Positions 24,442 through 35,698 of a DNA stretch of 64,000 nucleotides are shown here, one piece after another. The position numbers and the translations under genes were made by a program. Location: contig CM055871.1 of assembly GCA_029582165.1 (NCBI GenBank), positions 53,970,112-54,034,111 on the forward strand. The letters run 5' to 3'. Positions within the stretch are counted from its first letter, which is position 1. Each line of letters begins with the position of its first letter. The notes under the pieces were generated by a model, which did not search any database, was not told where the DNA came from, and was given only the letters and a program-made list of their open reading frames with translations. This DNA is from Portulaca oleracea. Taxonomy: Eukaryota > Streptophyta > Magnoliopsida > Caryophyllales > Portulacaceae.

Positions 24442-27383
24442 TGATTTTGGTTTCTTGTGAAGCCCTCAATTCATGTGGGGAAATTGCTAATTGCATAGAT
24501 AGGGTTGTTTTGACATTGTATTTTGCATAGTTACATCATTCAGAGAGACTAGACCCATCAGAGACTAATAGACCTTATATTGAAGCCACACACATCATGT
24601 CTCGTGAGGGCCTCATTCATGTGGGTCAATTGCTAATTACTACTGCTGGCGAAAATTTGGGTCAGTCAAATTCAGTCAATGTCGACATTTGGACGAGAAA
24701 TTGATGTCCAAACCCCATTTTTTGGATCAAATAGGGTCTAACAATTCGGATGTAGTTAACTTGGGGTCAAAATCGGATTCGGACAATAGAAAAAAGAGAA
24801 ATATGGTTTCTAAATCTTCGGTCAATGTTGAAATCAAGTTCGGACTAAACCGGGTTTTTTCTGGGTCACCATAAATTTGGAGGTTCGAATCAGATAAAAT
24901 TTTGCCCGCGCTAAGTAATTACACGTAGCTAGGGGATAGGGATGTTTTGACCTTATTTTGAAGCCACACATCCCACTCTATCGGTTCTTCTTGTCATTGT
25001 TATTGTTATGATAGGTTAATTGACAAGTCCATTTCAAGCATGAGGGTGTTTTAGTGGTTGCAATTGTTTCTCCAAATTTGTCTAAGTTTATGGACATTTT
25101 AATCCAACCAAACGCCTATATTATATCATTTTTATATCAAACCAACCGCATAGAATAACGGGACCTTCCATTCCAAAAAACATGGAATGTTATTTCACTT
25201 GCTCCAAATAACAAAACATGTGTAACCTTTGGCTCCTCGCAAAAGCCCACAGGCCATCATGGAAGCACTAGTTGTAGACTTGTACTTGTCAATGCCCACC
25301 TTGAAATGCCTTATTCCTGGGGTGACCATACTGCTTGATTTGCACTAAAATGACAAAACTCAATGAATAGGAGCAACAGGCAACTTCAACCAACTGTTTA
25401 GTACTCCCCCGTCTCATATTATAGTGCATTTAGGGCATGTTTGGAGAGACAAATGGAATGGAATGAGTATGAAATTAGATATCTAGAGGGTTGGGAATGA
25501 AATTTGATTCCAAAATAGAAAGTGTTTGGTGAGAAAATGGAATGGAATCAAACCCTAATCTAGAGGGTTCTAATTCCACCCTTTTGAGGGGGATTAGAAA
25601 CCTAGGGGTTACCCAATCCCATTCCAGAAATGGTTCACCAAACACAAAGAAAAGGGATTGTATACCTATTGCACCCTTATTCCATTCCTTTTACCTCTCC
25701 AAACTTAGTAGTTTTTCGGAAAAAAAAAAAACTTCTCAGAAAAAATTTTCCGGGAAAGACTTTCTCTAGCCTTCATTTGGAAAACTTTTTACTGAGGTTG
25801 TGAGGGAAATAATGAGTCCCACGTCAAAACTTTCCTATACATTATGGCGAACCAAACATGGGAAAGTTTCTCAACCAAACACTCCCTATTGTCTAAAATA
25901 TCATCTTTGACTAAGAATTTTTTGTAGTGTATTTTATCAAAAAATTTGCAACATTGTATTCTTATGATAATATTTTTTTCGTTATAAATCTAATGATATT
26001 ACTTTTGTATATTAGAACATTGTGGGGGTGTTTGGCTACAAAATTTTTTGGGTAGCTTTTAACTTTTTGTCTAACCATAAAAGGTTACTTGAGTGGTTTG
26101 GTAAATAGCCTTTTATATTAATTTTTTTGACTCAATCAATTAGTTTTCAAAAAGTAGCTTGATGAAACTTTTTGAGGTAGTTTTTCACAAAACTACTTTA
26201 CCAAACATTTTTTCATACAATCAGATAATTCAAACAGCTAAAGTCAATCAGCTAATTCAAACAACTATCAGCTAATTCAAACAACTGGTTGTCAAAAATG
26301 ACCATATTACTTGTCCAAAATATCATTTTTGACTGAGAATTTTATAATGTATTTTATCAGTTATAACATTATATTTTTATGATAGTATTTTTCGATATGA
26401 ATATAATGATAGTACTTTCATATATTGGAACATTGTATATATTGAGAAATTAATGATATCAATGGACAATTAATATCAAATTAACATTTGTGAAGTAGGG
26501 TTGCCATTGGTCATAATTGTCGATGTGAAGCATCAATTTTCTTAGTTTTAATAGCCTTTGGATTATTAGGTAGTTTGATAGTAGATGTGATGATTATTTC
26601 AACACATTTTCCGTCTACTGCGTGAGAGTTTGGTAGTTGATTTGATTTCTCAGTTTCCGTGCGAGTTTTCTTTCTCGCCTTTCGTACGTGTTTTGTTTCG
26701 CCTTGATGCAAGTCAAGTATGTCTGAAAACAATTGGCTAGGGACATTATATGAATGTTGCCAAATTTTTTTTCCTTTTGTTTTTGTTGAAGATAGTTCAA
26801 TAACGGAAGGTCATATGATTATATCATGACAATCTTTCTTTCAAAAGTCATCCATCACAGCATATAACTTTCTACAACTTTAAAAAGTTATATTATAACT
26901 CGTCGCAATCTAGGAAAAACTCAAATATGTCAAAGAATGTAGTCAGTAACCTGAAAAGTATCACAGGTTTACAGCATGTCAACCACCATACTATCATTAA
27001 CTTTTTGAAAACAAGAATCTATGTTTATGTTATCATCTAATTCTTGTTAGATTATGAATATTTCTTCCTTTATAAAGAAAACGCTCAAGCACTATATGTA
27101 AAGAATATGTTAAAAACTTATTTTTCAATATCTGTCACTTTAACTGACTTTTTATTTTTCATAATATTTGTCATTCAATAATTTCAATACAATATCAATG
27201 ACACCTCTTTTTAAACCTATCTCTTACTTTTATTATTATAAAAATAAATATATAAAAAAAGTTTTACATTTCATTTTAATTATTCCGTATACAATTATTA
27301 TTTCCCATATTATTTTCTTAAAATCTTTTGCAAAATCAAATATGACAATTATTAAGAAACGGGGGACTACTATTTTAATCAAA
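24442..27383. other. Spacer with MITEs between the SHG1-type gene and the P450 array
   Basis: The first 100-200 bp should be 3' UTR of the preceding gene. A hAT-like element lies at 24641-24914. A TIR sequence (GCATGTTTGGAGAG near 25436 and CTCTCCAAAC near 25695) looks like another MITE. Pieces of the Stowaway core occur at 25890-26025 and 26310-26480, and a GTGTTTGGCTACAAA repeat at about 26028-26210. Otherwise AT-rich; no gene recognised. Confidence 0.5.
24641..24914. mobile_element. hAT-like non-autonomous element (TTCGGACAA family)
   Basis: Ends TACTGCTGGCGAAAATTT and AAAATTTTGCCCGCGCTAA are imperfect inverted repeats. Flanks CTAATTAC (24633-24640) and GTAATTAC (24915-24922) form an 8-bp target duplication with one mismatch. 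274 bp. Confidence 0.7.
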
Positions 27384-29359
27384 CTAGGTTACCGTAGGAA
27401 TGGCGCGAAGAGGACGAATTTTCTGCAATGTGATCCCAAATTTCTCCTCCATATCCAAATCCTTCTCCTTCCCGCCTTCAATCTCCCAGCAAAACTCATG
27501 AATTAGGGTTCCAAGCATCAAATGGAGCATCCGAATCGCCAGCGGCATTCCGGGGCAGATCCGACGACCCGCTCCGAACGGAATGAGCTCGAAATCACGG
27601 CCCCTTACGTCAATTTCCGACCCCAGAAATCTCTCCGGGCAAAACGAATTAGGGTTCTCCCAGATTTCCGGATCCCTTCCGATTGCCCACGCATTGACTA
27701 GAATTTGGGCGTTTTTGGGCACTGTGAACCCGGATAGGGTTACGCCCGAATCGGCTTTTCTGGGGATCAGAAATGGTGCTGGTGGGTGTAATCGGAGGGT
27801 CTCTTTGATCACGGCTTGCAAGTATGGGAGTCGGGTTGTGTCAAGTTCTTCGATGGGGTTGCCTTTTCCGATGGTGGCCTGGAGTTCTTCTTGAGCTTTT
27901 TTTTAGGGTTTCTGGGTTGCGTAGGAGTTCCGCCATTGCCCATTCCAGGGAGCTTGCGGTTGTGCCTGTTCCTGCGCCGAATAGGTCCTGAAAAGAAGAG
28001 ATGTGGAGTGCATGTAAGGTGTTCGATGGAATGCCAAACTGAACTGAAGGAAGAAGAGAGTAAGTTTTAACATGTAGCGGCGGTAAAAAATTCGGCTTAG
28101 GTCAATTCGGACCAAAACCACAACCCAAACGAACGTGTCCGGTAGGACCTGGACCCGAATTGTCCAAATTATGGTTGTAACAATTTGAACATAGTAAATG
28201 AAGTGATTCATTTGACCAAATGTCCGGATTTTTTGAATAATTGTCCGAACATTCGGTTTTGGGTTCGGACATTGTTCGAATATGTCCAAACCCGAATTTG
28301 ACACAAAAATTCAGACAACCTGAATTTGTGACCCCAAACCCGAATATAACCCTATTTTGTATTCTGACATGTCCGAGTTTAAAATTCAGACGAAAAAAAT
28401 GGTGACCGGGCTTAATTTGGGTCTGACATATTTTTGGGAGTGCTAGTTTTAAGTTACCACTAGTAGATGATGTATGTCTGTAAGCTCAATCTCTTCGGGT
28501 TTCTCTTGATTGAGCCCCAGCAATGCATCAGAACATCTTTTGGTTGCTCTGAAGAAGTTGACGATGGCTTCTTATCTTGCAACCGCTGCTCAATGATGGA
28601 GTTGAACATATCTATCACCTTCCCCATGTAAATGGACATGCGCCGCCTAACCCCTTGTGGGTCCATCTTCTTTAGGACAGGGAAATAGTCTGCTATATTG
28701 GGCTTTCCCCCCCATTCCATTAGCACCTGCACATTGTGTCTGAATTCATGGGATATTTGCGAACTTGCGTCTCCTAAATCCACTGATAAGAAAGTGTTTG
28801 ACAACAAATTCAGAGTGGTTGTGAAGGCAAACTGGCCAATGTCCACTGCAACACCAGCTTCACTGCACTTTCTGACATGCGAGATGAGGTCTTTCACCTT
28901 GTTTCTCCTGACATCTTGGATGGCTTCCAGGTTCCGGGCGGACAACGCAAGGGTGTTGCAGAGTTTGCGTAGGTTTCGCTATTTAGAACAAACCGGTAAG
29001 CACACAACCGAGCTTTGATGATGGTTAAGAGCATGAACACCATCAGGAACATTGCGGGTGGAGAAGGAAAGATCATTCTTCTGAAGGACTTGTTTGGCAG
29101 CTGCAGCTGAAGAGATGACCACAGTTGGGACCTGACCAAGGTGGAGGGTCATCACGGGGCCATAAGTCTTTGCGAGTTCAGCCAACGAGATATGGGGCTT
29201 GCTCCCAAGGCTGAAGAGGTTCCCAAAGATGGGAATCGGGGGAGGACCAGGAGGTGGTGTTGTTGCATTTGATTCACGGGTTCTCTTTGTTTTTGAGAGG
29301 AGAAAGTGGAGTGTAATCCATGACAATGCAAGGCATAGCAGGAAGCTCAGGTAATCCAT
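27384..29359 (-). pseudogene. CYP76-like: P450 copy A: CYP76-family pseudogene
   Basis: Two exons, 28458-29359 and 27384-27987, collinear with the intact neighbours. The membrane anchor (MDYLSFLLCL), proline hinge (PPPGPPPIP), PERF and heme loop [10 protein letters not shown] are all present. There are four lesions. Codon 127, the C-helix Trp of the W-R-x-x-R motif, is a TAG stop (28979-28981). One base is missing in the DVLDALLG block near 28529-28531. An A8 run at 27897-27904, where A7 is expected, shifts the frame after the NPETLKK segment. The I-helix reads GAGTGTT instead of AGTDTT, losing the acidic residue used in O2 activation. The 470-bp intron has gained a 374-bp transposon. This is the most decayed member and the outermost of the array. 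Confidence 0.92.
28072..28445. mobile_element. hAT-like element in the intron of P450 copy A
   Basis: TTCGGACAA-family repeat with ends near TAGCGGCGGTAAAAAAT and TTTTTGGGAGTGCTA, flanked by GTTTTAAC (28064-28071) and GTTTTAAG (28446-28453). The right border sits only about 4 bp inside the intron from the exon 1 donor. Confidence 0.65.
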
Positions 29360-29507
29360 TTTGGAATTGTGAGTTGTTTCTGGCTCTTGTTGCTTTTGAA
29401 TCATCTTTTGACATGTGAATTATATGTATTTGGAACTGTGTTGTTTGTGGCTCTTGTTGCGTTTGAATCATCTTTCAACATGTGCATCACACACACACAC
29501 ACACACA

Positions 29508-29548
<41 letters not shown>

Positions 29549-31058
29549 GTAGCGATGGGTGGAATCTGGATCAGATTCATCAAGATTAATATTCAGTTTG
29601 AGTTATATGAATCTATACCCAGATTCAATCCAGATTCGACCCATATTCGTTGGATTCATATCGTTCAGATTCAATTGGATCCATGAACCTTGAGTGAATC
29701 CTTAATGAGTCTCAATTAGATCCATCTCTTGCAAAATTATGTGTATCCTTATGCAAGGAACTTTAATCAAGGGCTGATGCAGGATGATGAGTCGGATAAT
29801 CTCGCTAGGTCTTTCTCCATGCAGTTTGTTGAGCCCACTAGATTATTCATTGCCAAATTAATTAATGGAACTATTTTTGATGTTGGCCATGATGATGTTG
29901 ATGATGATAATAAAGATTTGATTTGTGTTATTTTCTGAATGTTTTTTTTAATATTTTTTATAGTATGTGGAAAAGTAAATCAAAATCATAAAAATGTTTT
30001 TGAATTTGTCACATTTTTGGGCATAGACTATGGGTCAAGGAGAATTAATGAATCTTATAGATCCTAAACGAATATGGATCTCAAGATCCAATAAATATTC
30101 ATTTAGGATTCAGATTCAATTTTAGATTTATTGGATCCCGAATTAATGAATCTGGATCCTTTAATATGGGTCGATCTTGCGAATATGGATCAAATCCCTT
30201 ATCCATCGCCACCCCACCCCTATATATATATTTTAATTTTTTTAGGGATGATTTTAATTTTTTTGCTCAACCAACTACGTAAGACCGTCATCGACTTAGC
30301 CACAACAGAAATCGTTTCAGATGCATTATTGTCCAACACCCCCCAAAGAACAATATACTAATGTCCAAGAAAAAATTCAGTGCATTATCGTCCAACACTC
30401 CCAATGTACACTGTATTAGCGTCCAATAACCCATTAGAAAACAGAGACATTCTTTTAGTTATGGAACGGTATTTTCTCCACCATACTTTAAAACTATCTA
30501 AGCACTGTGAAGGGTTAAATGATATCAAGGCAGACAGGAAAAGGATTGGGTATTTGTGGTTCATTGTTGTATGTTTGAAAAACATGTTTCATGTACAGAG
30601 ATAATTCAAAGGTGTTGCGCATTCCTTCACCTCCACCCCCCTGAATCATAAAGAGAATCCATTTTTAGTGTTTTTTGTTGAAACATGCGAAACAAGGTGC
30701 CATACTGAAGCTCCTATTAGTTACTCATTCATTTTTAGTATTTTCTGTTTAGACGTCTGTATCAAAATCTTCCTTAAAGTAAAACGTTTCATGCTCTCTT
30801 TCTAACAGCACATAGAGTGGATAGGAACCTCAAGGATAACTCAGTGAAGATGAGAGGGAAAGACGAACAACATCAAAGGACACACCACAACGAATTAGTA
30901 GCTACGGACTTCATGCTTTATTTCTTAGTACTGTTTGCATCATGCCGATATGAATTGCATTTACTAACAATCTCAACTTATCATAATCATGTAGGTTTAA
31001 AATCGGATTCTCAAGAGAGGTATACACCAGTGCTATAATACAAGAAATTCAATCATAT
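29360..31058. other. Spacer between P450 copies A and B
   Basis: Contains duplicated ATCTTTTGACATGTG-type sequence upstream of copy A and a CA microsatellite at 29488-29545. About 29549-30215 is a GGATCCA/GATTCAT-rich repeat with rough inverted ends (TAGCGATGG and CCATCGCCA). Short GTCCAACAC repeats follow near 30330-30430. The open frame at 29729-29938 shows no family resemblance. No gene recognised. Confidence 0.45.
29488..29545. repeat. CA/TG microsatellite
   Basis: Almost pure (CA)n with one CAGA interruption, about 58 bp, 130 bp upstream of the start of P450 copy A. Confidence 0.95.
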
Positions 31059-31792
31059 TCATACAGGAATGGCTCGAAGGCGCTGAGCTTTCTCCAAGGT
31101 GAACCCAAATTTCTCCTCCATGTCCATTTTCTCTGGTGGGACCCCATCTTCTAGCTCCCAATTGAACCCATGAATCAATGAACCCAGCATCAGATGGATC
31201 ATCCTGATCGCCAATGGTAGACCAGGGCAGATCCTACGGCCAGCACCAAATGGGATTAACTCAAAATCACGCCCCTTTACATCAGTTTCCAACCCAATAA
31301 ATCTCTCAGGCTGAAATGAATTAGGGTTCTGCCATATGTCTGGATCTCTCCCAATTGCCCATACATTGACCAACACTTGAGCATCTTTTGGCACAGTGAA
31401 GCCAAATAGCTCTACATCTGAATCCACTTTTCTGGGAACTAGAAATGGCACGGCTGGGTGTAATCTGAAGGTTTCCTTAACAACTGCCTGCAAATATGGG
31501 AGCCGGGGTATGTCAGCTTCTTCCACAAAGTGTCCTGCTCCGATGACTTGTTTGATCTCTGCTTGAGCTTTCTTCAGCTTTTCTGGGTTGTGAAGCAGTT
31601 CTGCCATTGCCCACTCCAGGGTGCTTGATGTAGTGTCTGTCCCTGCAGCAAATAGATCCTGCAGAGTGGACTTGTTAAGCTTTGCGCAGAGAGAGAGAGA
31701 GAGAGCGGATACCACTAATAGATTAGGGATACGAGACGGGTCGATTTCTTCAGTTTTATCTCCATTGACACCAAGTAATGCATCCAGAACGT

Positions 31793-31833
<41 letters not shown>

Positions 31834-32742
31834 AGATACCACTAATAGATTAGGGATACGAGACGGGTCGATTTCTTCAGTTTTATCTCCATTGACACCA
31901 AGTAATGCATCCAGAACGTCCTCACCTTGCGAGGAATTTGATTTTGACACCCTCTTGGCTTGTAACCGCTGCTCAATAATGACTCGAAATAAATGCATCA
32001 TCTTCCCAAAGTGAATACACATTCTCCTCCTGATGCCCTGTGGATCCAATCTTCTCAGGAGGGGGAAGTAATCAGCAAAATTGGGCTTCCCTGCTTCATC
32101 CATTACCCCCCTCACAGTTTCCTTAAACTCCCGCGCAAATCCCGAACTGGGGTCACACAAATCCACCGAAAAGAACGTGTTCGACAACAAATTCACTGTT
32201 GTATTGAACGCCGCTTGGCCAATGTCCACTGCAGCTCCAGCCTCACTGCATTTGCTGACATATGAGACGAGTTCTTGCACTTTCCTCATCCTGAGCCCCT
32301 GGCTTTCCTCAAGTCTGCTGGTAGAGAACACATATGTGGTGCAGATTTTGCGCAGGGTTCGCCACTGGGGGCCCACAGGCAGCCACACCAGCGCATTCTG
32401 ATGGTGGTTGAGCGCGCGGACAGCATCAATGACAGTCCGGTTGGAGAAGGAAAGATCATTCTTTTGAAGGGCTTCTTTCGCAACAGCAGCTGAAGAAATG
32501 ACGACTGTTGGGACCCGTCCGAGCTGGAGATGCATGAGGGGGCCATAGGTCTTGGCAAGCTTGGTGAGGGAGATATGAGGCTTGATTCCGAGATTGAAGA
32601 GGTTGCCAAAGATGGGTATTGGAGGAGGACCCGGTGGTAGTGTCTGTGAATTCGATTCGTTGCGTTTCTTGGTTGTTGAAAGGAGGAGGTGAATTGCAAT
32701 CCAGAATAACAGAAGACACAGCAGGAAACTCAGGTAATCCAT
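31059..32742 (-). CDS. CYP76-like: P450 copy B: CYP76-family monooxygenase
   Basis: ER-anchored heme-thiolate monooxygenase of the geraniol 8-hydroxylase-like CYP76 family, expected to use NADPH-P450 reductase. Exons 31840-32742 (301 codons) and 31059-31658 (199 plus stop) give 500 residues. Visible landmarks are an N-terminal anchor (1-21), hinge LPPGPPPIPIFGN, C-helix WRTLRKI, I-helix AGTDTTSST (about 305-313), K-helix ETFR, PERF, and heme loop [11 protein letters not shown] with Cys445. The intron (31659-31839) contains a second copy of the last 81 bp of exon 1 with its own donor, inside a CT repeat; the first donor (31836-31839) gives the normal protein. B groups with A and C by shared residues (PEKMDMEE after a VPP loop in B and C). 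Confidence 0.93.
31713..31839. repeat. 127-bp tandem duplication of exon 1 end plus microsatellite
   Basis: 31713-31793 repeats 31840-31920 without visible change, that is, the last 27 codons of exon 1. Each copy is followed (minus strand) by GTATC(T/C)GCTCTC and a CT run. The (GA)n tract between them is 31793-31832. The unit of 127 bp is not a multiple of three. Confidence 0.92.
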
Positions 32743-35698
32743 GTATGTATCCCTTCTTCAGCTTTCTGTGGTTGAATGTTGAGTGTATCTTTTTTTTTGG
32801 GTGTCTTGTGGTATAATACCCAGAAAGTGTGGATCTGAATGCATTAATCTTTGTTTCTGCCTGTCTGGCTATTACTTAATTATTTAAAATAAACATGTAA
32901 GACATGTGATGTATGATGCTAACTGTTGGTGTTTGGGAGCATTTGGTAAAGTAGAATGCTGGGAGTGTAATAAAATAACTTGCATCATTAATTGGTAATC
33001 GTGTTCAATTTAATATCAAATGGATAGAACCTTCCAGATATTGAACGGTACATAATCTTATTTTTTTCGCAGGGGAACTTTGGTGTTTTGGGATTATGGG
33101 TTTATTTTGTAAGTCTTGTAGAAACGATGAATAGGCTCAATTAGTTTGGTGAGGATATGGTTCTGATCTTCATATCTTGTCAGATTTTTGATAACCAATT
33201 GACAATATGATATAGATATTAGGCTGCAAAAATTTACATACACATGTTCTGGCAAACTATTCTGGCATCTATCATAAGTCAAAATGGCCAAAAATTAAAC
33301 ATCGAAATAAATACTAGTGGCCCTGTTTAGCCTTTAGATGTTTTGGTGCCACAGACACTAGTAAGGGGATTGGATTGCCTTTGGATTTTTGTTAAGAGTA
33401 TCTATCGATTGTGACGTGTACCAAATGCCAAGATGACCAATCTGTTTGCTACCTCTTAATTACATTGTAGCATTTAGTGAAACAGAAAGCTTGGATGGTA
33501 GTAAGATAGGGTGATCATCTACGTTATTCGAAGTTGGACATACCCATGTTGAAGTGTTAAGTGTCTAACACAAGTGTTGAATCAAACTCTGTATCCTTTT
33601 TGGGGGAAAATTTTGTCACTTTTTTTTTTGGTCTTGAAGTGTCGAGTATCTATACCCCCGTTTGACATAGATACTCAGGGACGCAGCCAACAGTCAAATC
33701 CAAGGGGGCCAAATTAGACTAGGGGGACAAATTAGACTTTGGTGGTTAACCGTTAAGAGTGTGCAATTTGACATTGATAGTATATGACCTATTTTTTTTT
33801 TTTATAGATCAACAAATAGTATTTAAAACATGCTTGAACTTACTGTTAAATTGTTACATATTATTTCCTGTATGGGTATAAAAGTAGATATATATGAATA
33901 AATATTATTTTCTTACTATTATTAACTACATTAACTTATTAGTTATTGTTTTTTTGGATATAAACTAGTGAAGATCAAATTTCTTTAAAGTTATGACATT
34001 TCCATTATTGGTTTCAAATTATTAAAATGTTGTATAAACATATTAGTTGTGATTAGTTATATGATAAGGAGAGATAATTGAATTGAAATAAAGAATCGTG
34101 TTTCTGTTTGATCAATTGCCCTCATGGATGAAGACGGTTTCTAACTTTGTATGGATCCCATTGAACATTAGATGGAATAGTTAAAAAAAAAACAAAACAT
34201 ATATTGTTAAAAAGATATCTCAATGGAATTAGTAATTTAAAAATAAAGCATAAGAAAGTAGCATCGGGATGGGAGACAATTGTATTAGAAAATGAGAAAT
34301 GTGAATTGTTTGATGACAACGTTGGACTGGGAGTGAGACAATTGCAATTAGCCAATTAGAAATGAGAAAATGCTTATGAAAAATGCTAAAACAAGGGTTG
34401 AACTCTCAACTAGACCTGTCAATACGGGCGGGCGGGCGGGCAGGTTACGGGTCGGTCGTATATCGGGTTCGGGTAAATACGGGTCGGGTGTATTTCGGGT
34501 TCGGGTAAATACGGTTCGGGTGTATTCCGGTTTCGGGCGGTTTGGGTCGGGTTTACGGGTCATGACCGCCCTTTTTCTCAGTCACTTACAACTAATAAAA
34601 TTGATTATAATTAGTCAAAGACACCTATGTAATATATCATTCCATTCCAAGTTCGACCACCATGATATGTCATAGTTGTATTGACATATTAATATACACC
34701 TAATGGACAAAATTTAACAATCTTCAAGTCTACAAGTATTATGCGGTTTACGTCAACAATCACGAATAACAATACTTATGAAATATATAGGGTTTTGGGA
34801 TGCTAATATACTAAACTTTTGGTGCATTGGACAATAATGCACTGAACTTTGACCTTTGACAATAATACACTATTTTACTGAAAGAGAGGAGAGAGGCGGG
34901 ATTGCAGGAGTTTGAGGGTTCACTGAAAGAGTGAGTGAGTGACAGTGTTAGGGTTTTGTTTTGGTCATTTGTTATTTGATTATTTCATTTGTATATCTCT
35001 CTCTACGCATAGCTTTCCAAAACCACCCAATATTTTACTTTTGGGCCTTAATTTTCATGGAATGGGCCCATTTTTTTGCACAAGGCCAAAGTAGACAAAA
35101 CACTTAAAAATAAAGTGTCTGACCCAACGGGTCGACCCAAACCTGACCCGACCTGACCCGTTTTTTACCGGGTTCTTTGGGTCGGGTCATTTTCGGGTCC
35201 CGGGTCGGAATTTCGTGTTCAAAACCCACTTTTTACGGGTCGGGTCGAGAATTGCCAGGTCTACTCTCAACACTTACAGACAAAGGTATATCACTCTACC
35301 ACTATAGCAATTGCAAAATCATTATCTAAACTACACAAACATATTTTCTTTCAATGAGGCTTCAGGGGAAATTAAGTCTGCTGGGTATATACTTTTAGTT
35401 ACAGAATGATGCAATAGTTTTAGTTACTGAATGATGCAACAGTGTAGACGTCTCAAGCTCAAGGATAACACAACCAACATAACAAGGAAAAAAACATCAA
35501 AAGATAAAATAGCTGGTGCTTCTTAGTTCTTAAATCTTAAGTCTTGTTACAATTCATGCCAAAAGAAGCTTTTGATGGATATAGATGTATCACAGCCTTT
35601 ATTTCTCATACTCTATTTTCCTTTATACTCTTCTAGGTTTAAGATTGGATCCTCAAGGGGGGGCATCAGTTCTATAGTATCAGTATGAAAAAACTCAG
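32743..35698. other. Spacer between P450 copies B and C
   Basis: Minus-strand promoter of copy B lies just right of 32743 (TATTATACC on the minus strand near 32811-32819). The middle is AT-rich with no recognisable gene. A hAT-like element occupies 34411-35263. The 3' UTR of copy C should lie just left of 35698. Confidence 0.5.
34411..35263. mobile_element. hAT-like element with promoter-like interior
   Basis: Ends TAGACCTGTCAAT and ATTGCCAGGTCTA are inverted repeats with a perfect outer 8 bp. The identical 8-mer CTCTCAAC flanks both sides (34403-34410, 35264-35271). Subterminal parts are CGGGTCGGG-rich. The interior (about 34790-35100) carries TAGGGTTTTG, TTGGGCCTT and ATGGGCCCA motifs like a plant promoter and leader, so a gene fragment may have been captured. 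Confidence 0.8.

Noticed and set aside
27583..28070. Plus-strand open frames opposite P450 exon 2 copies
   Set aside because: They recur opposite every exon 2 of the array and are antisense shadows of the conserved heme-loop region.
29488..29545. Coding potential of the Thr/His- or Cys/Val-repeat frames at the CA tract
   Set aside because: These are translations of a dinucleotide microsatellite.
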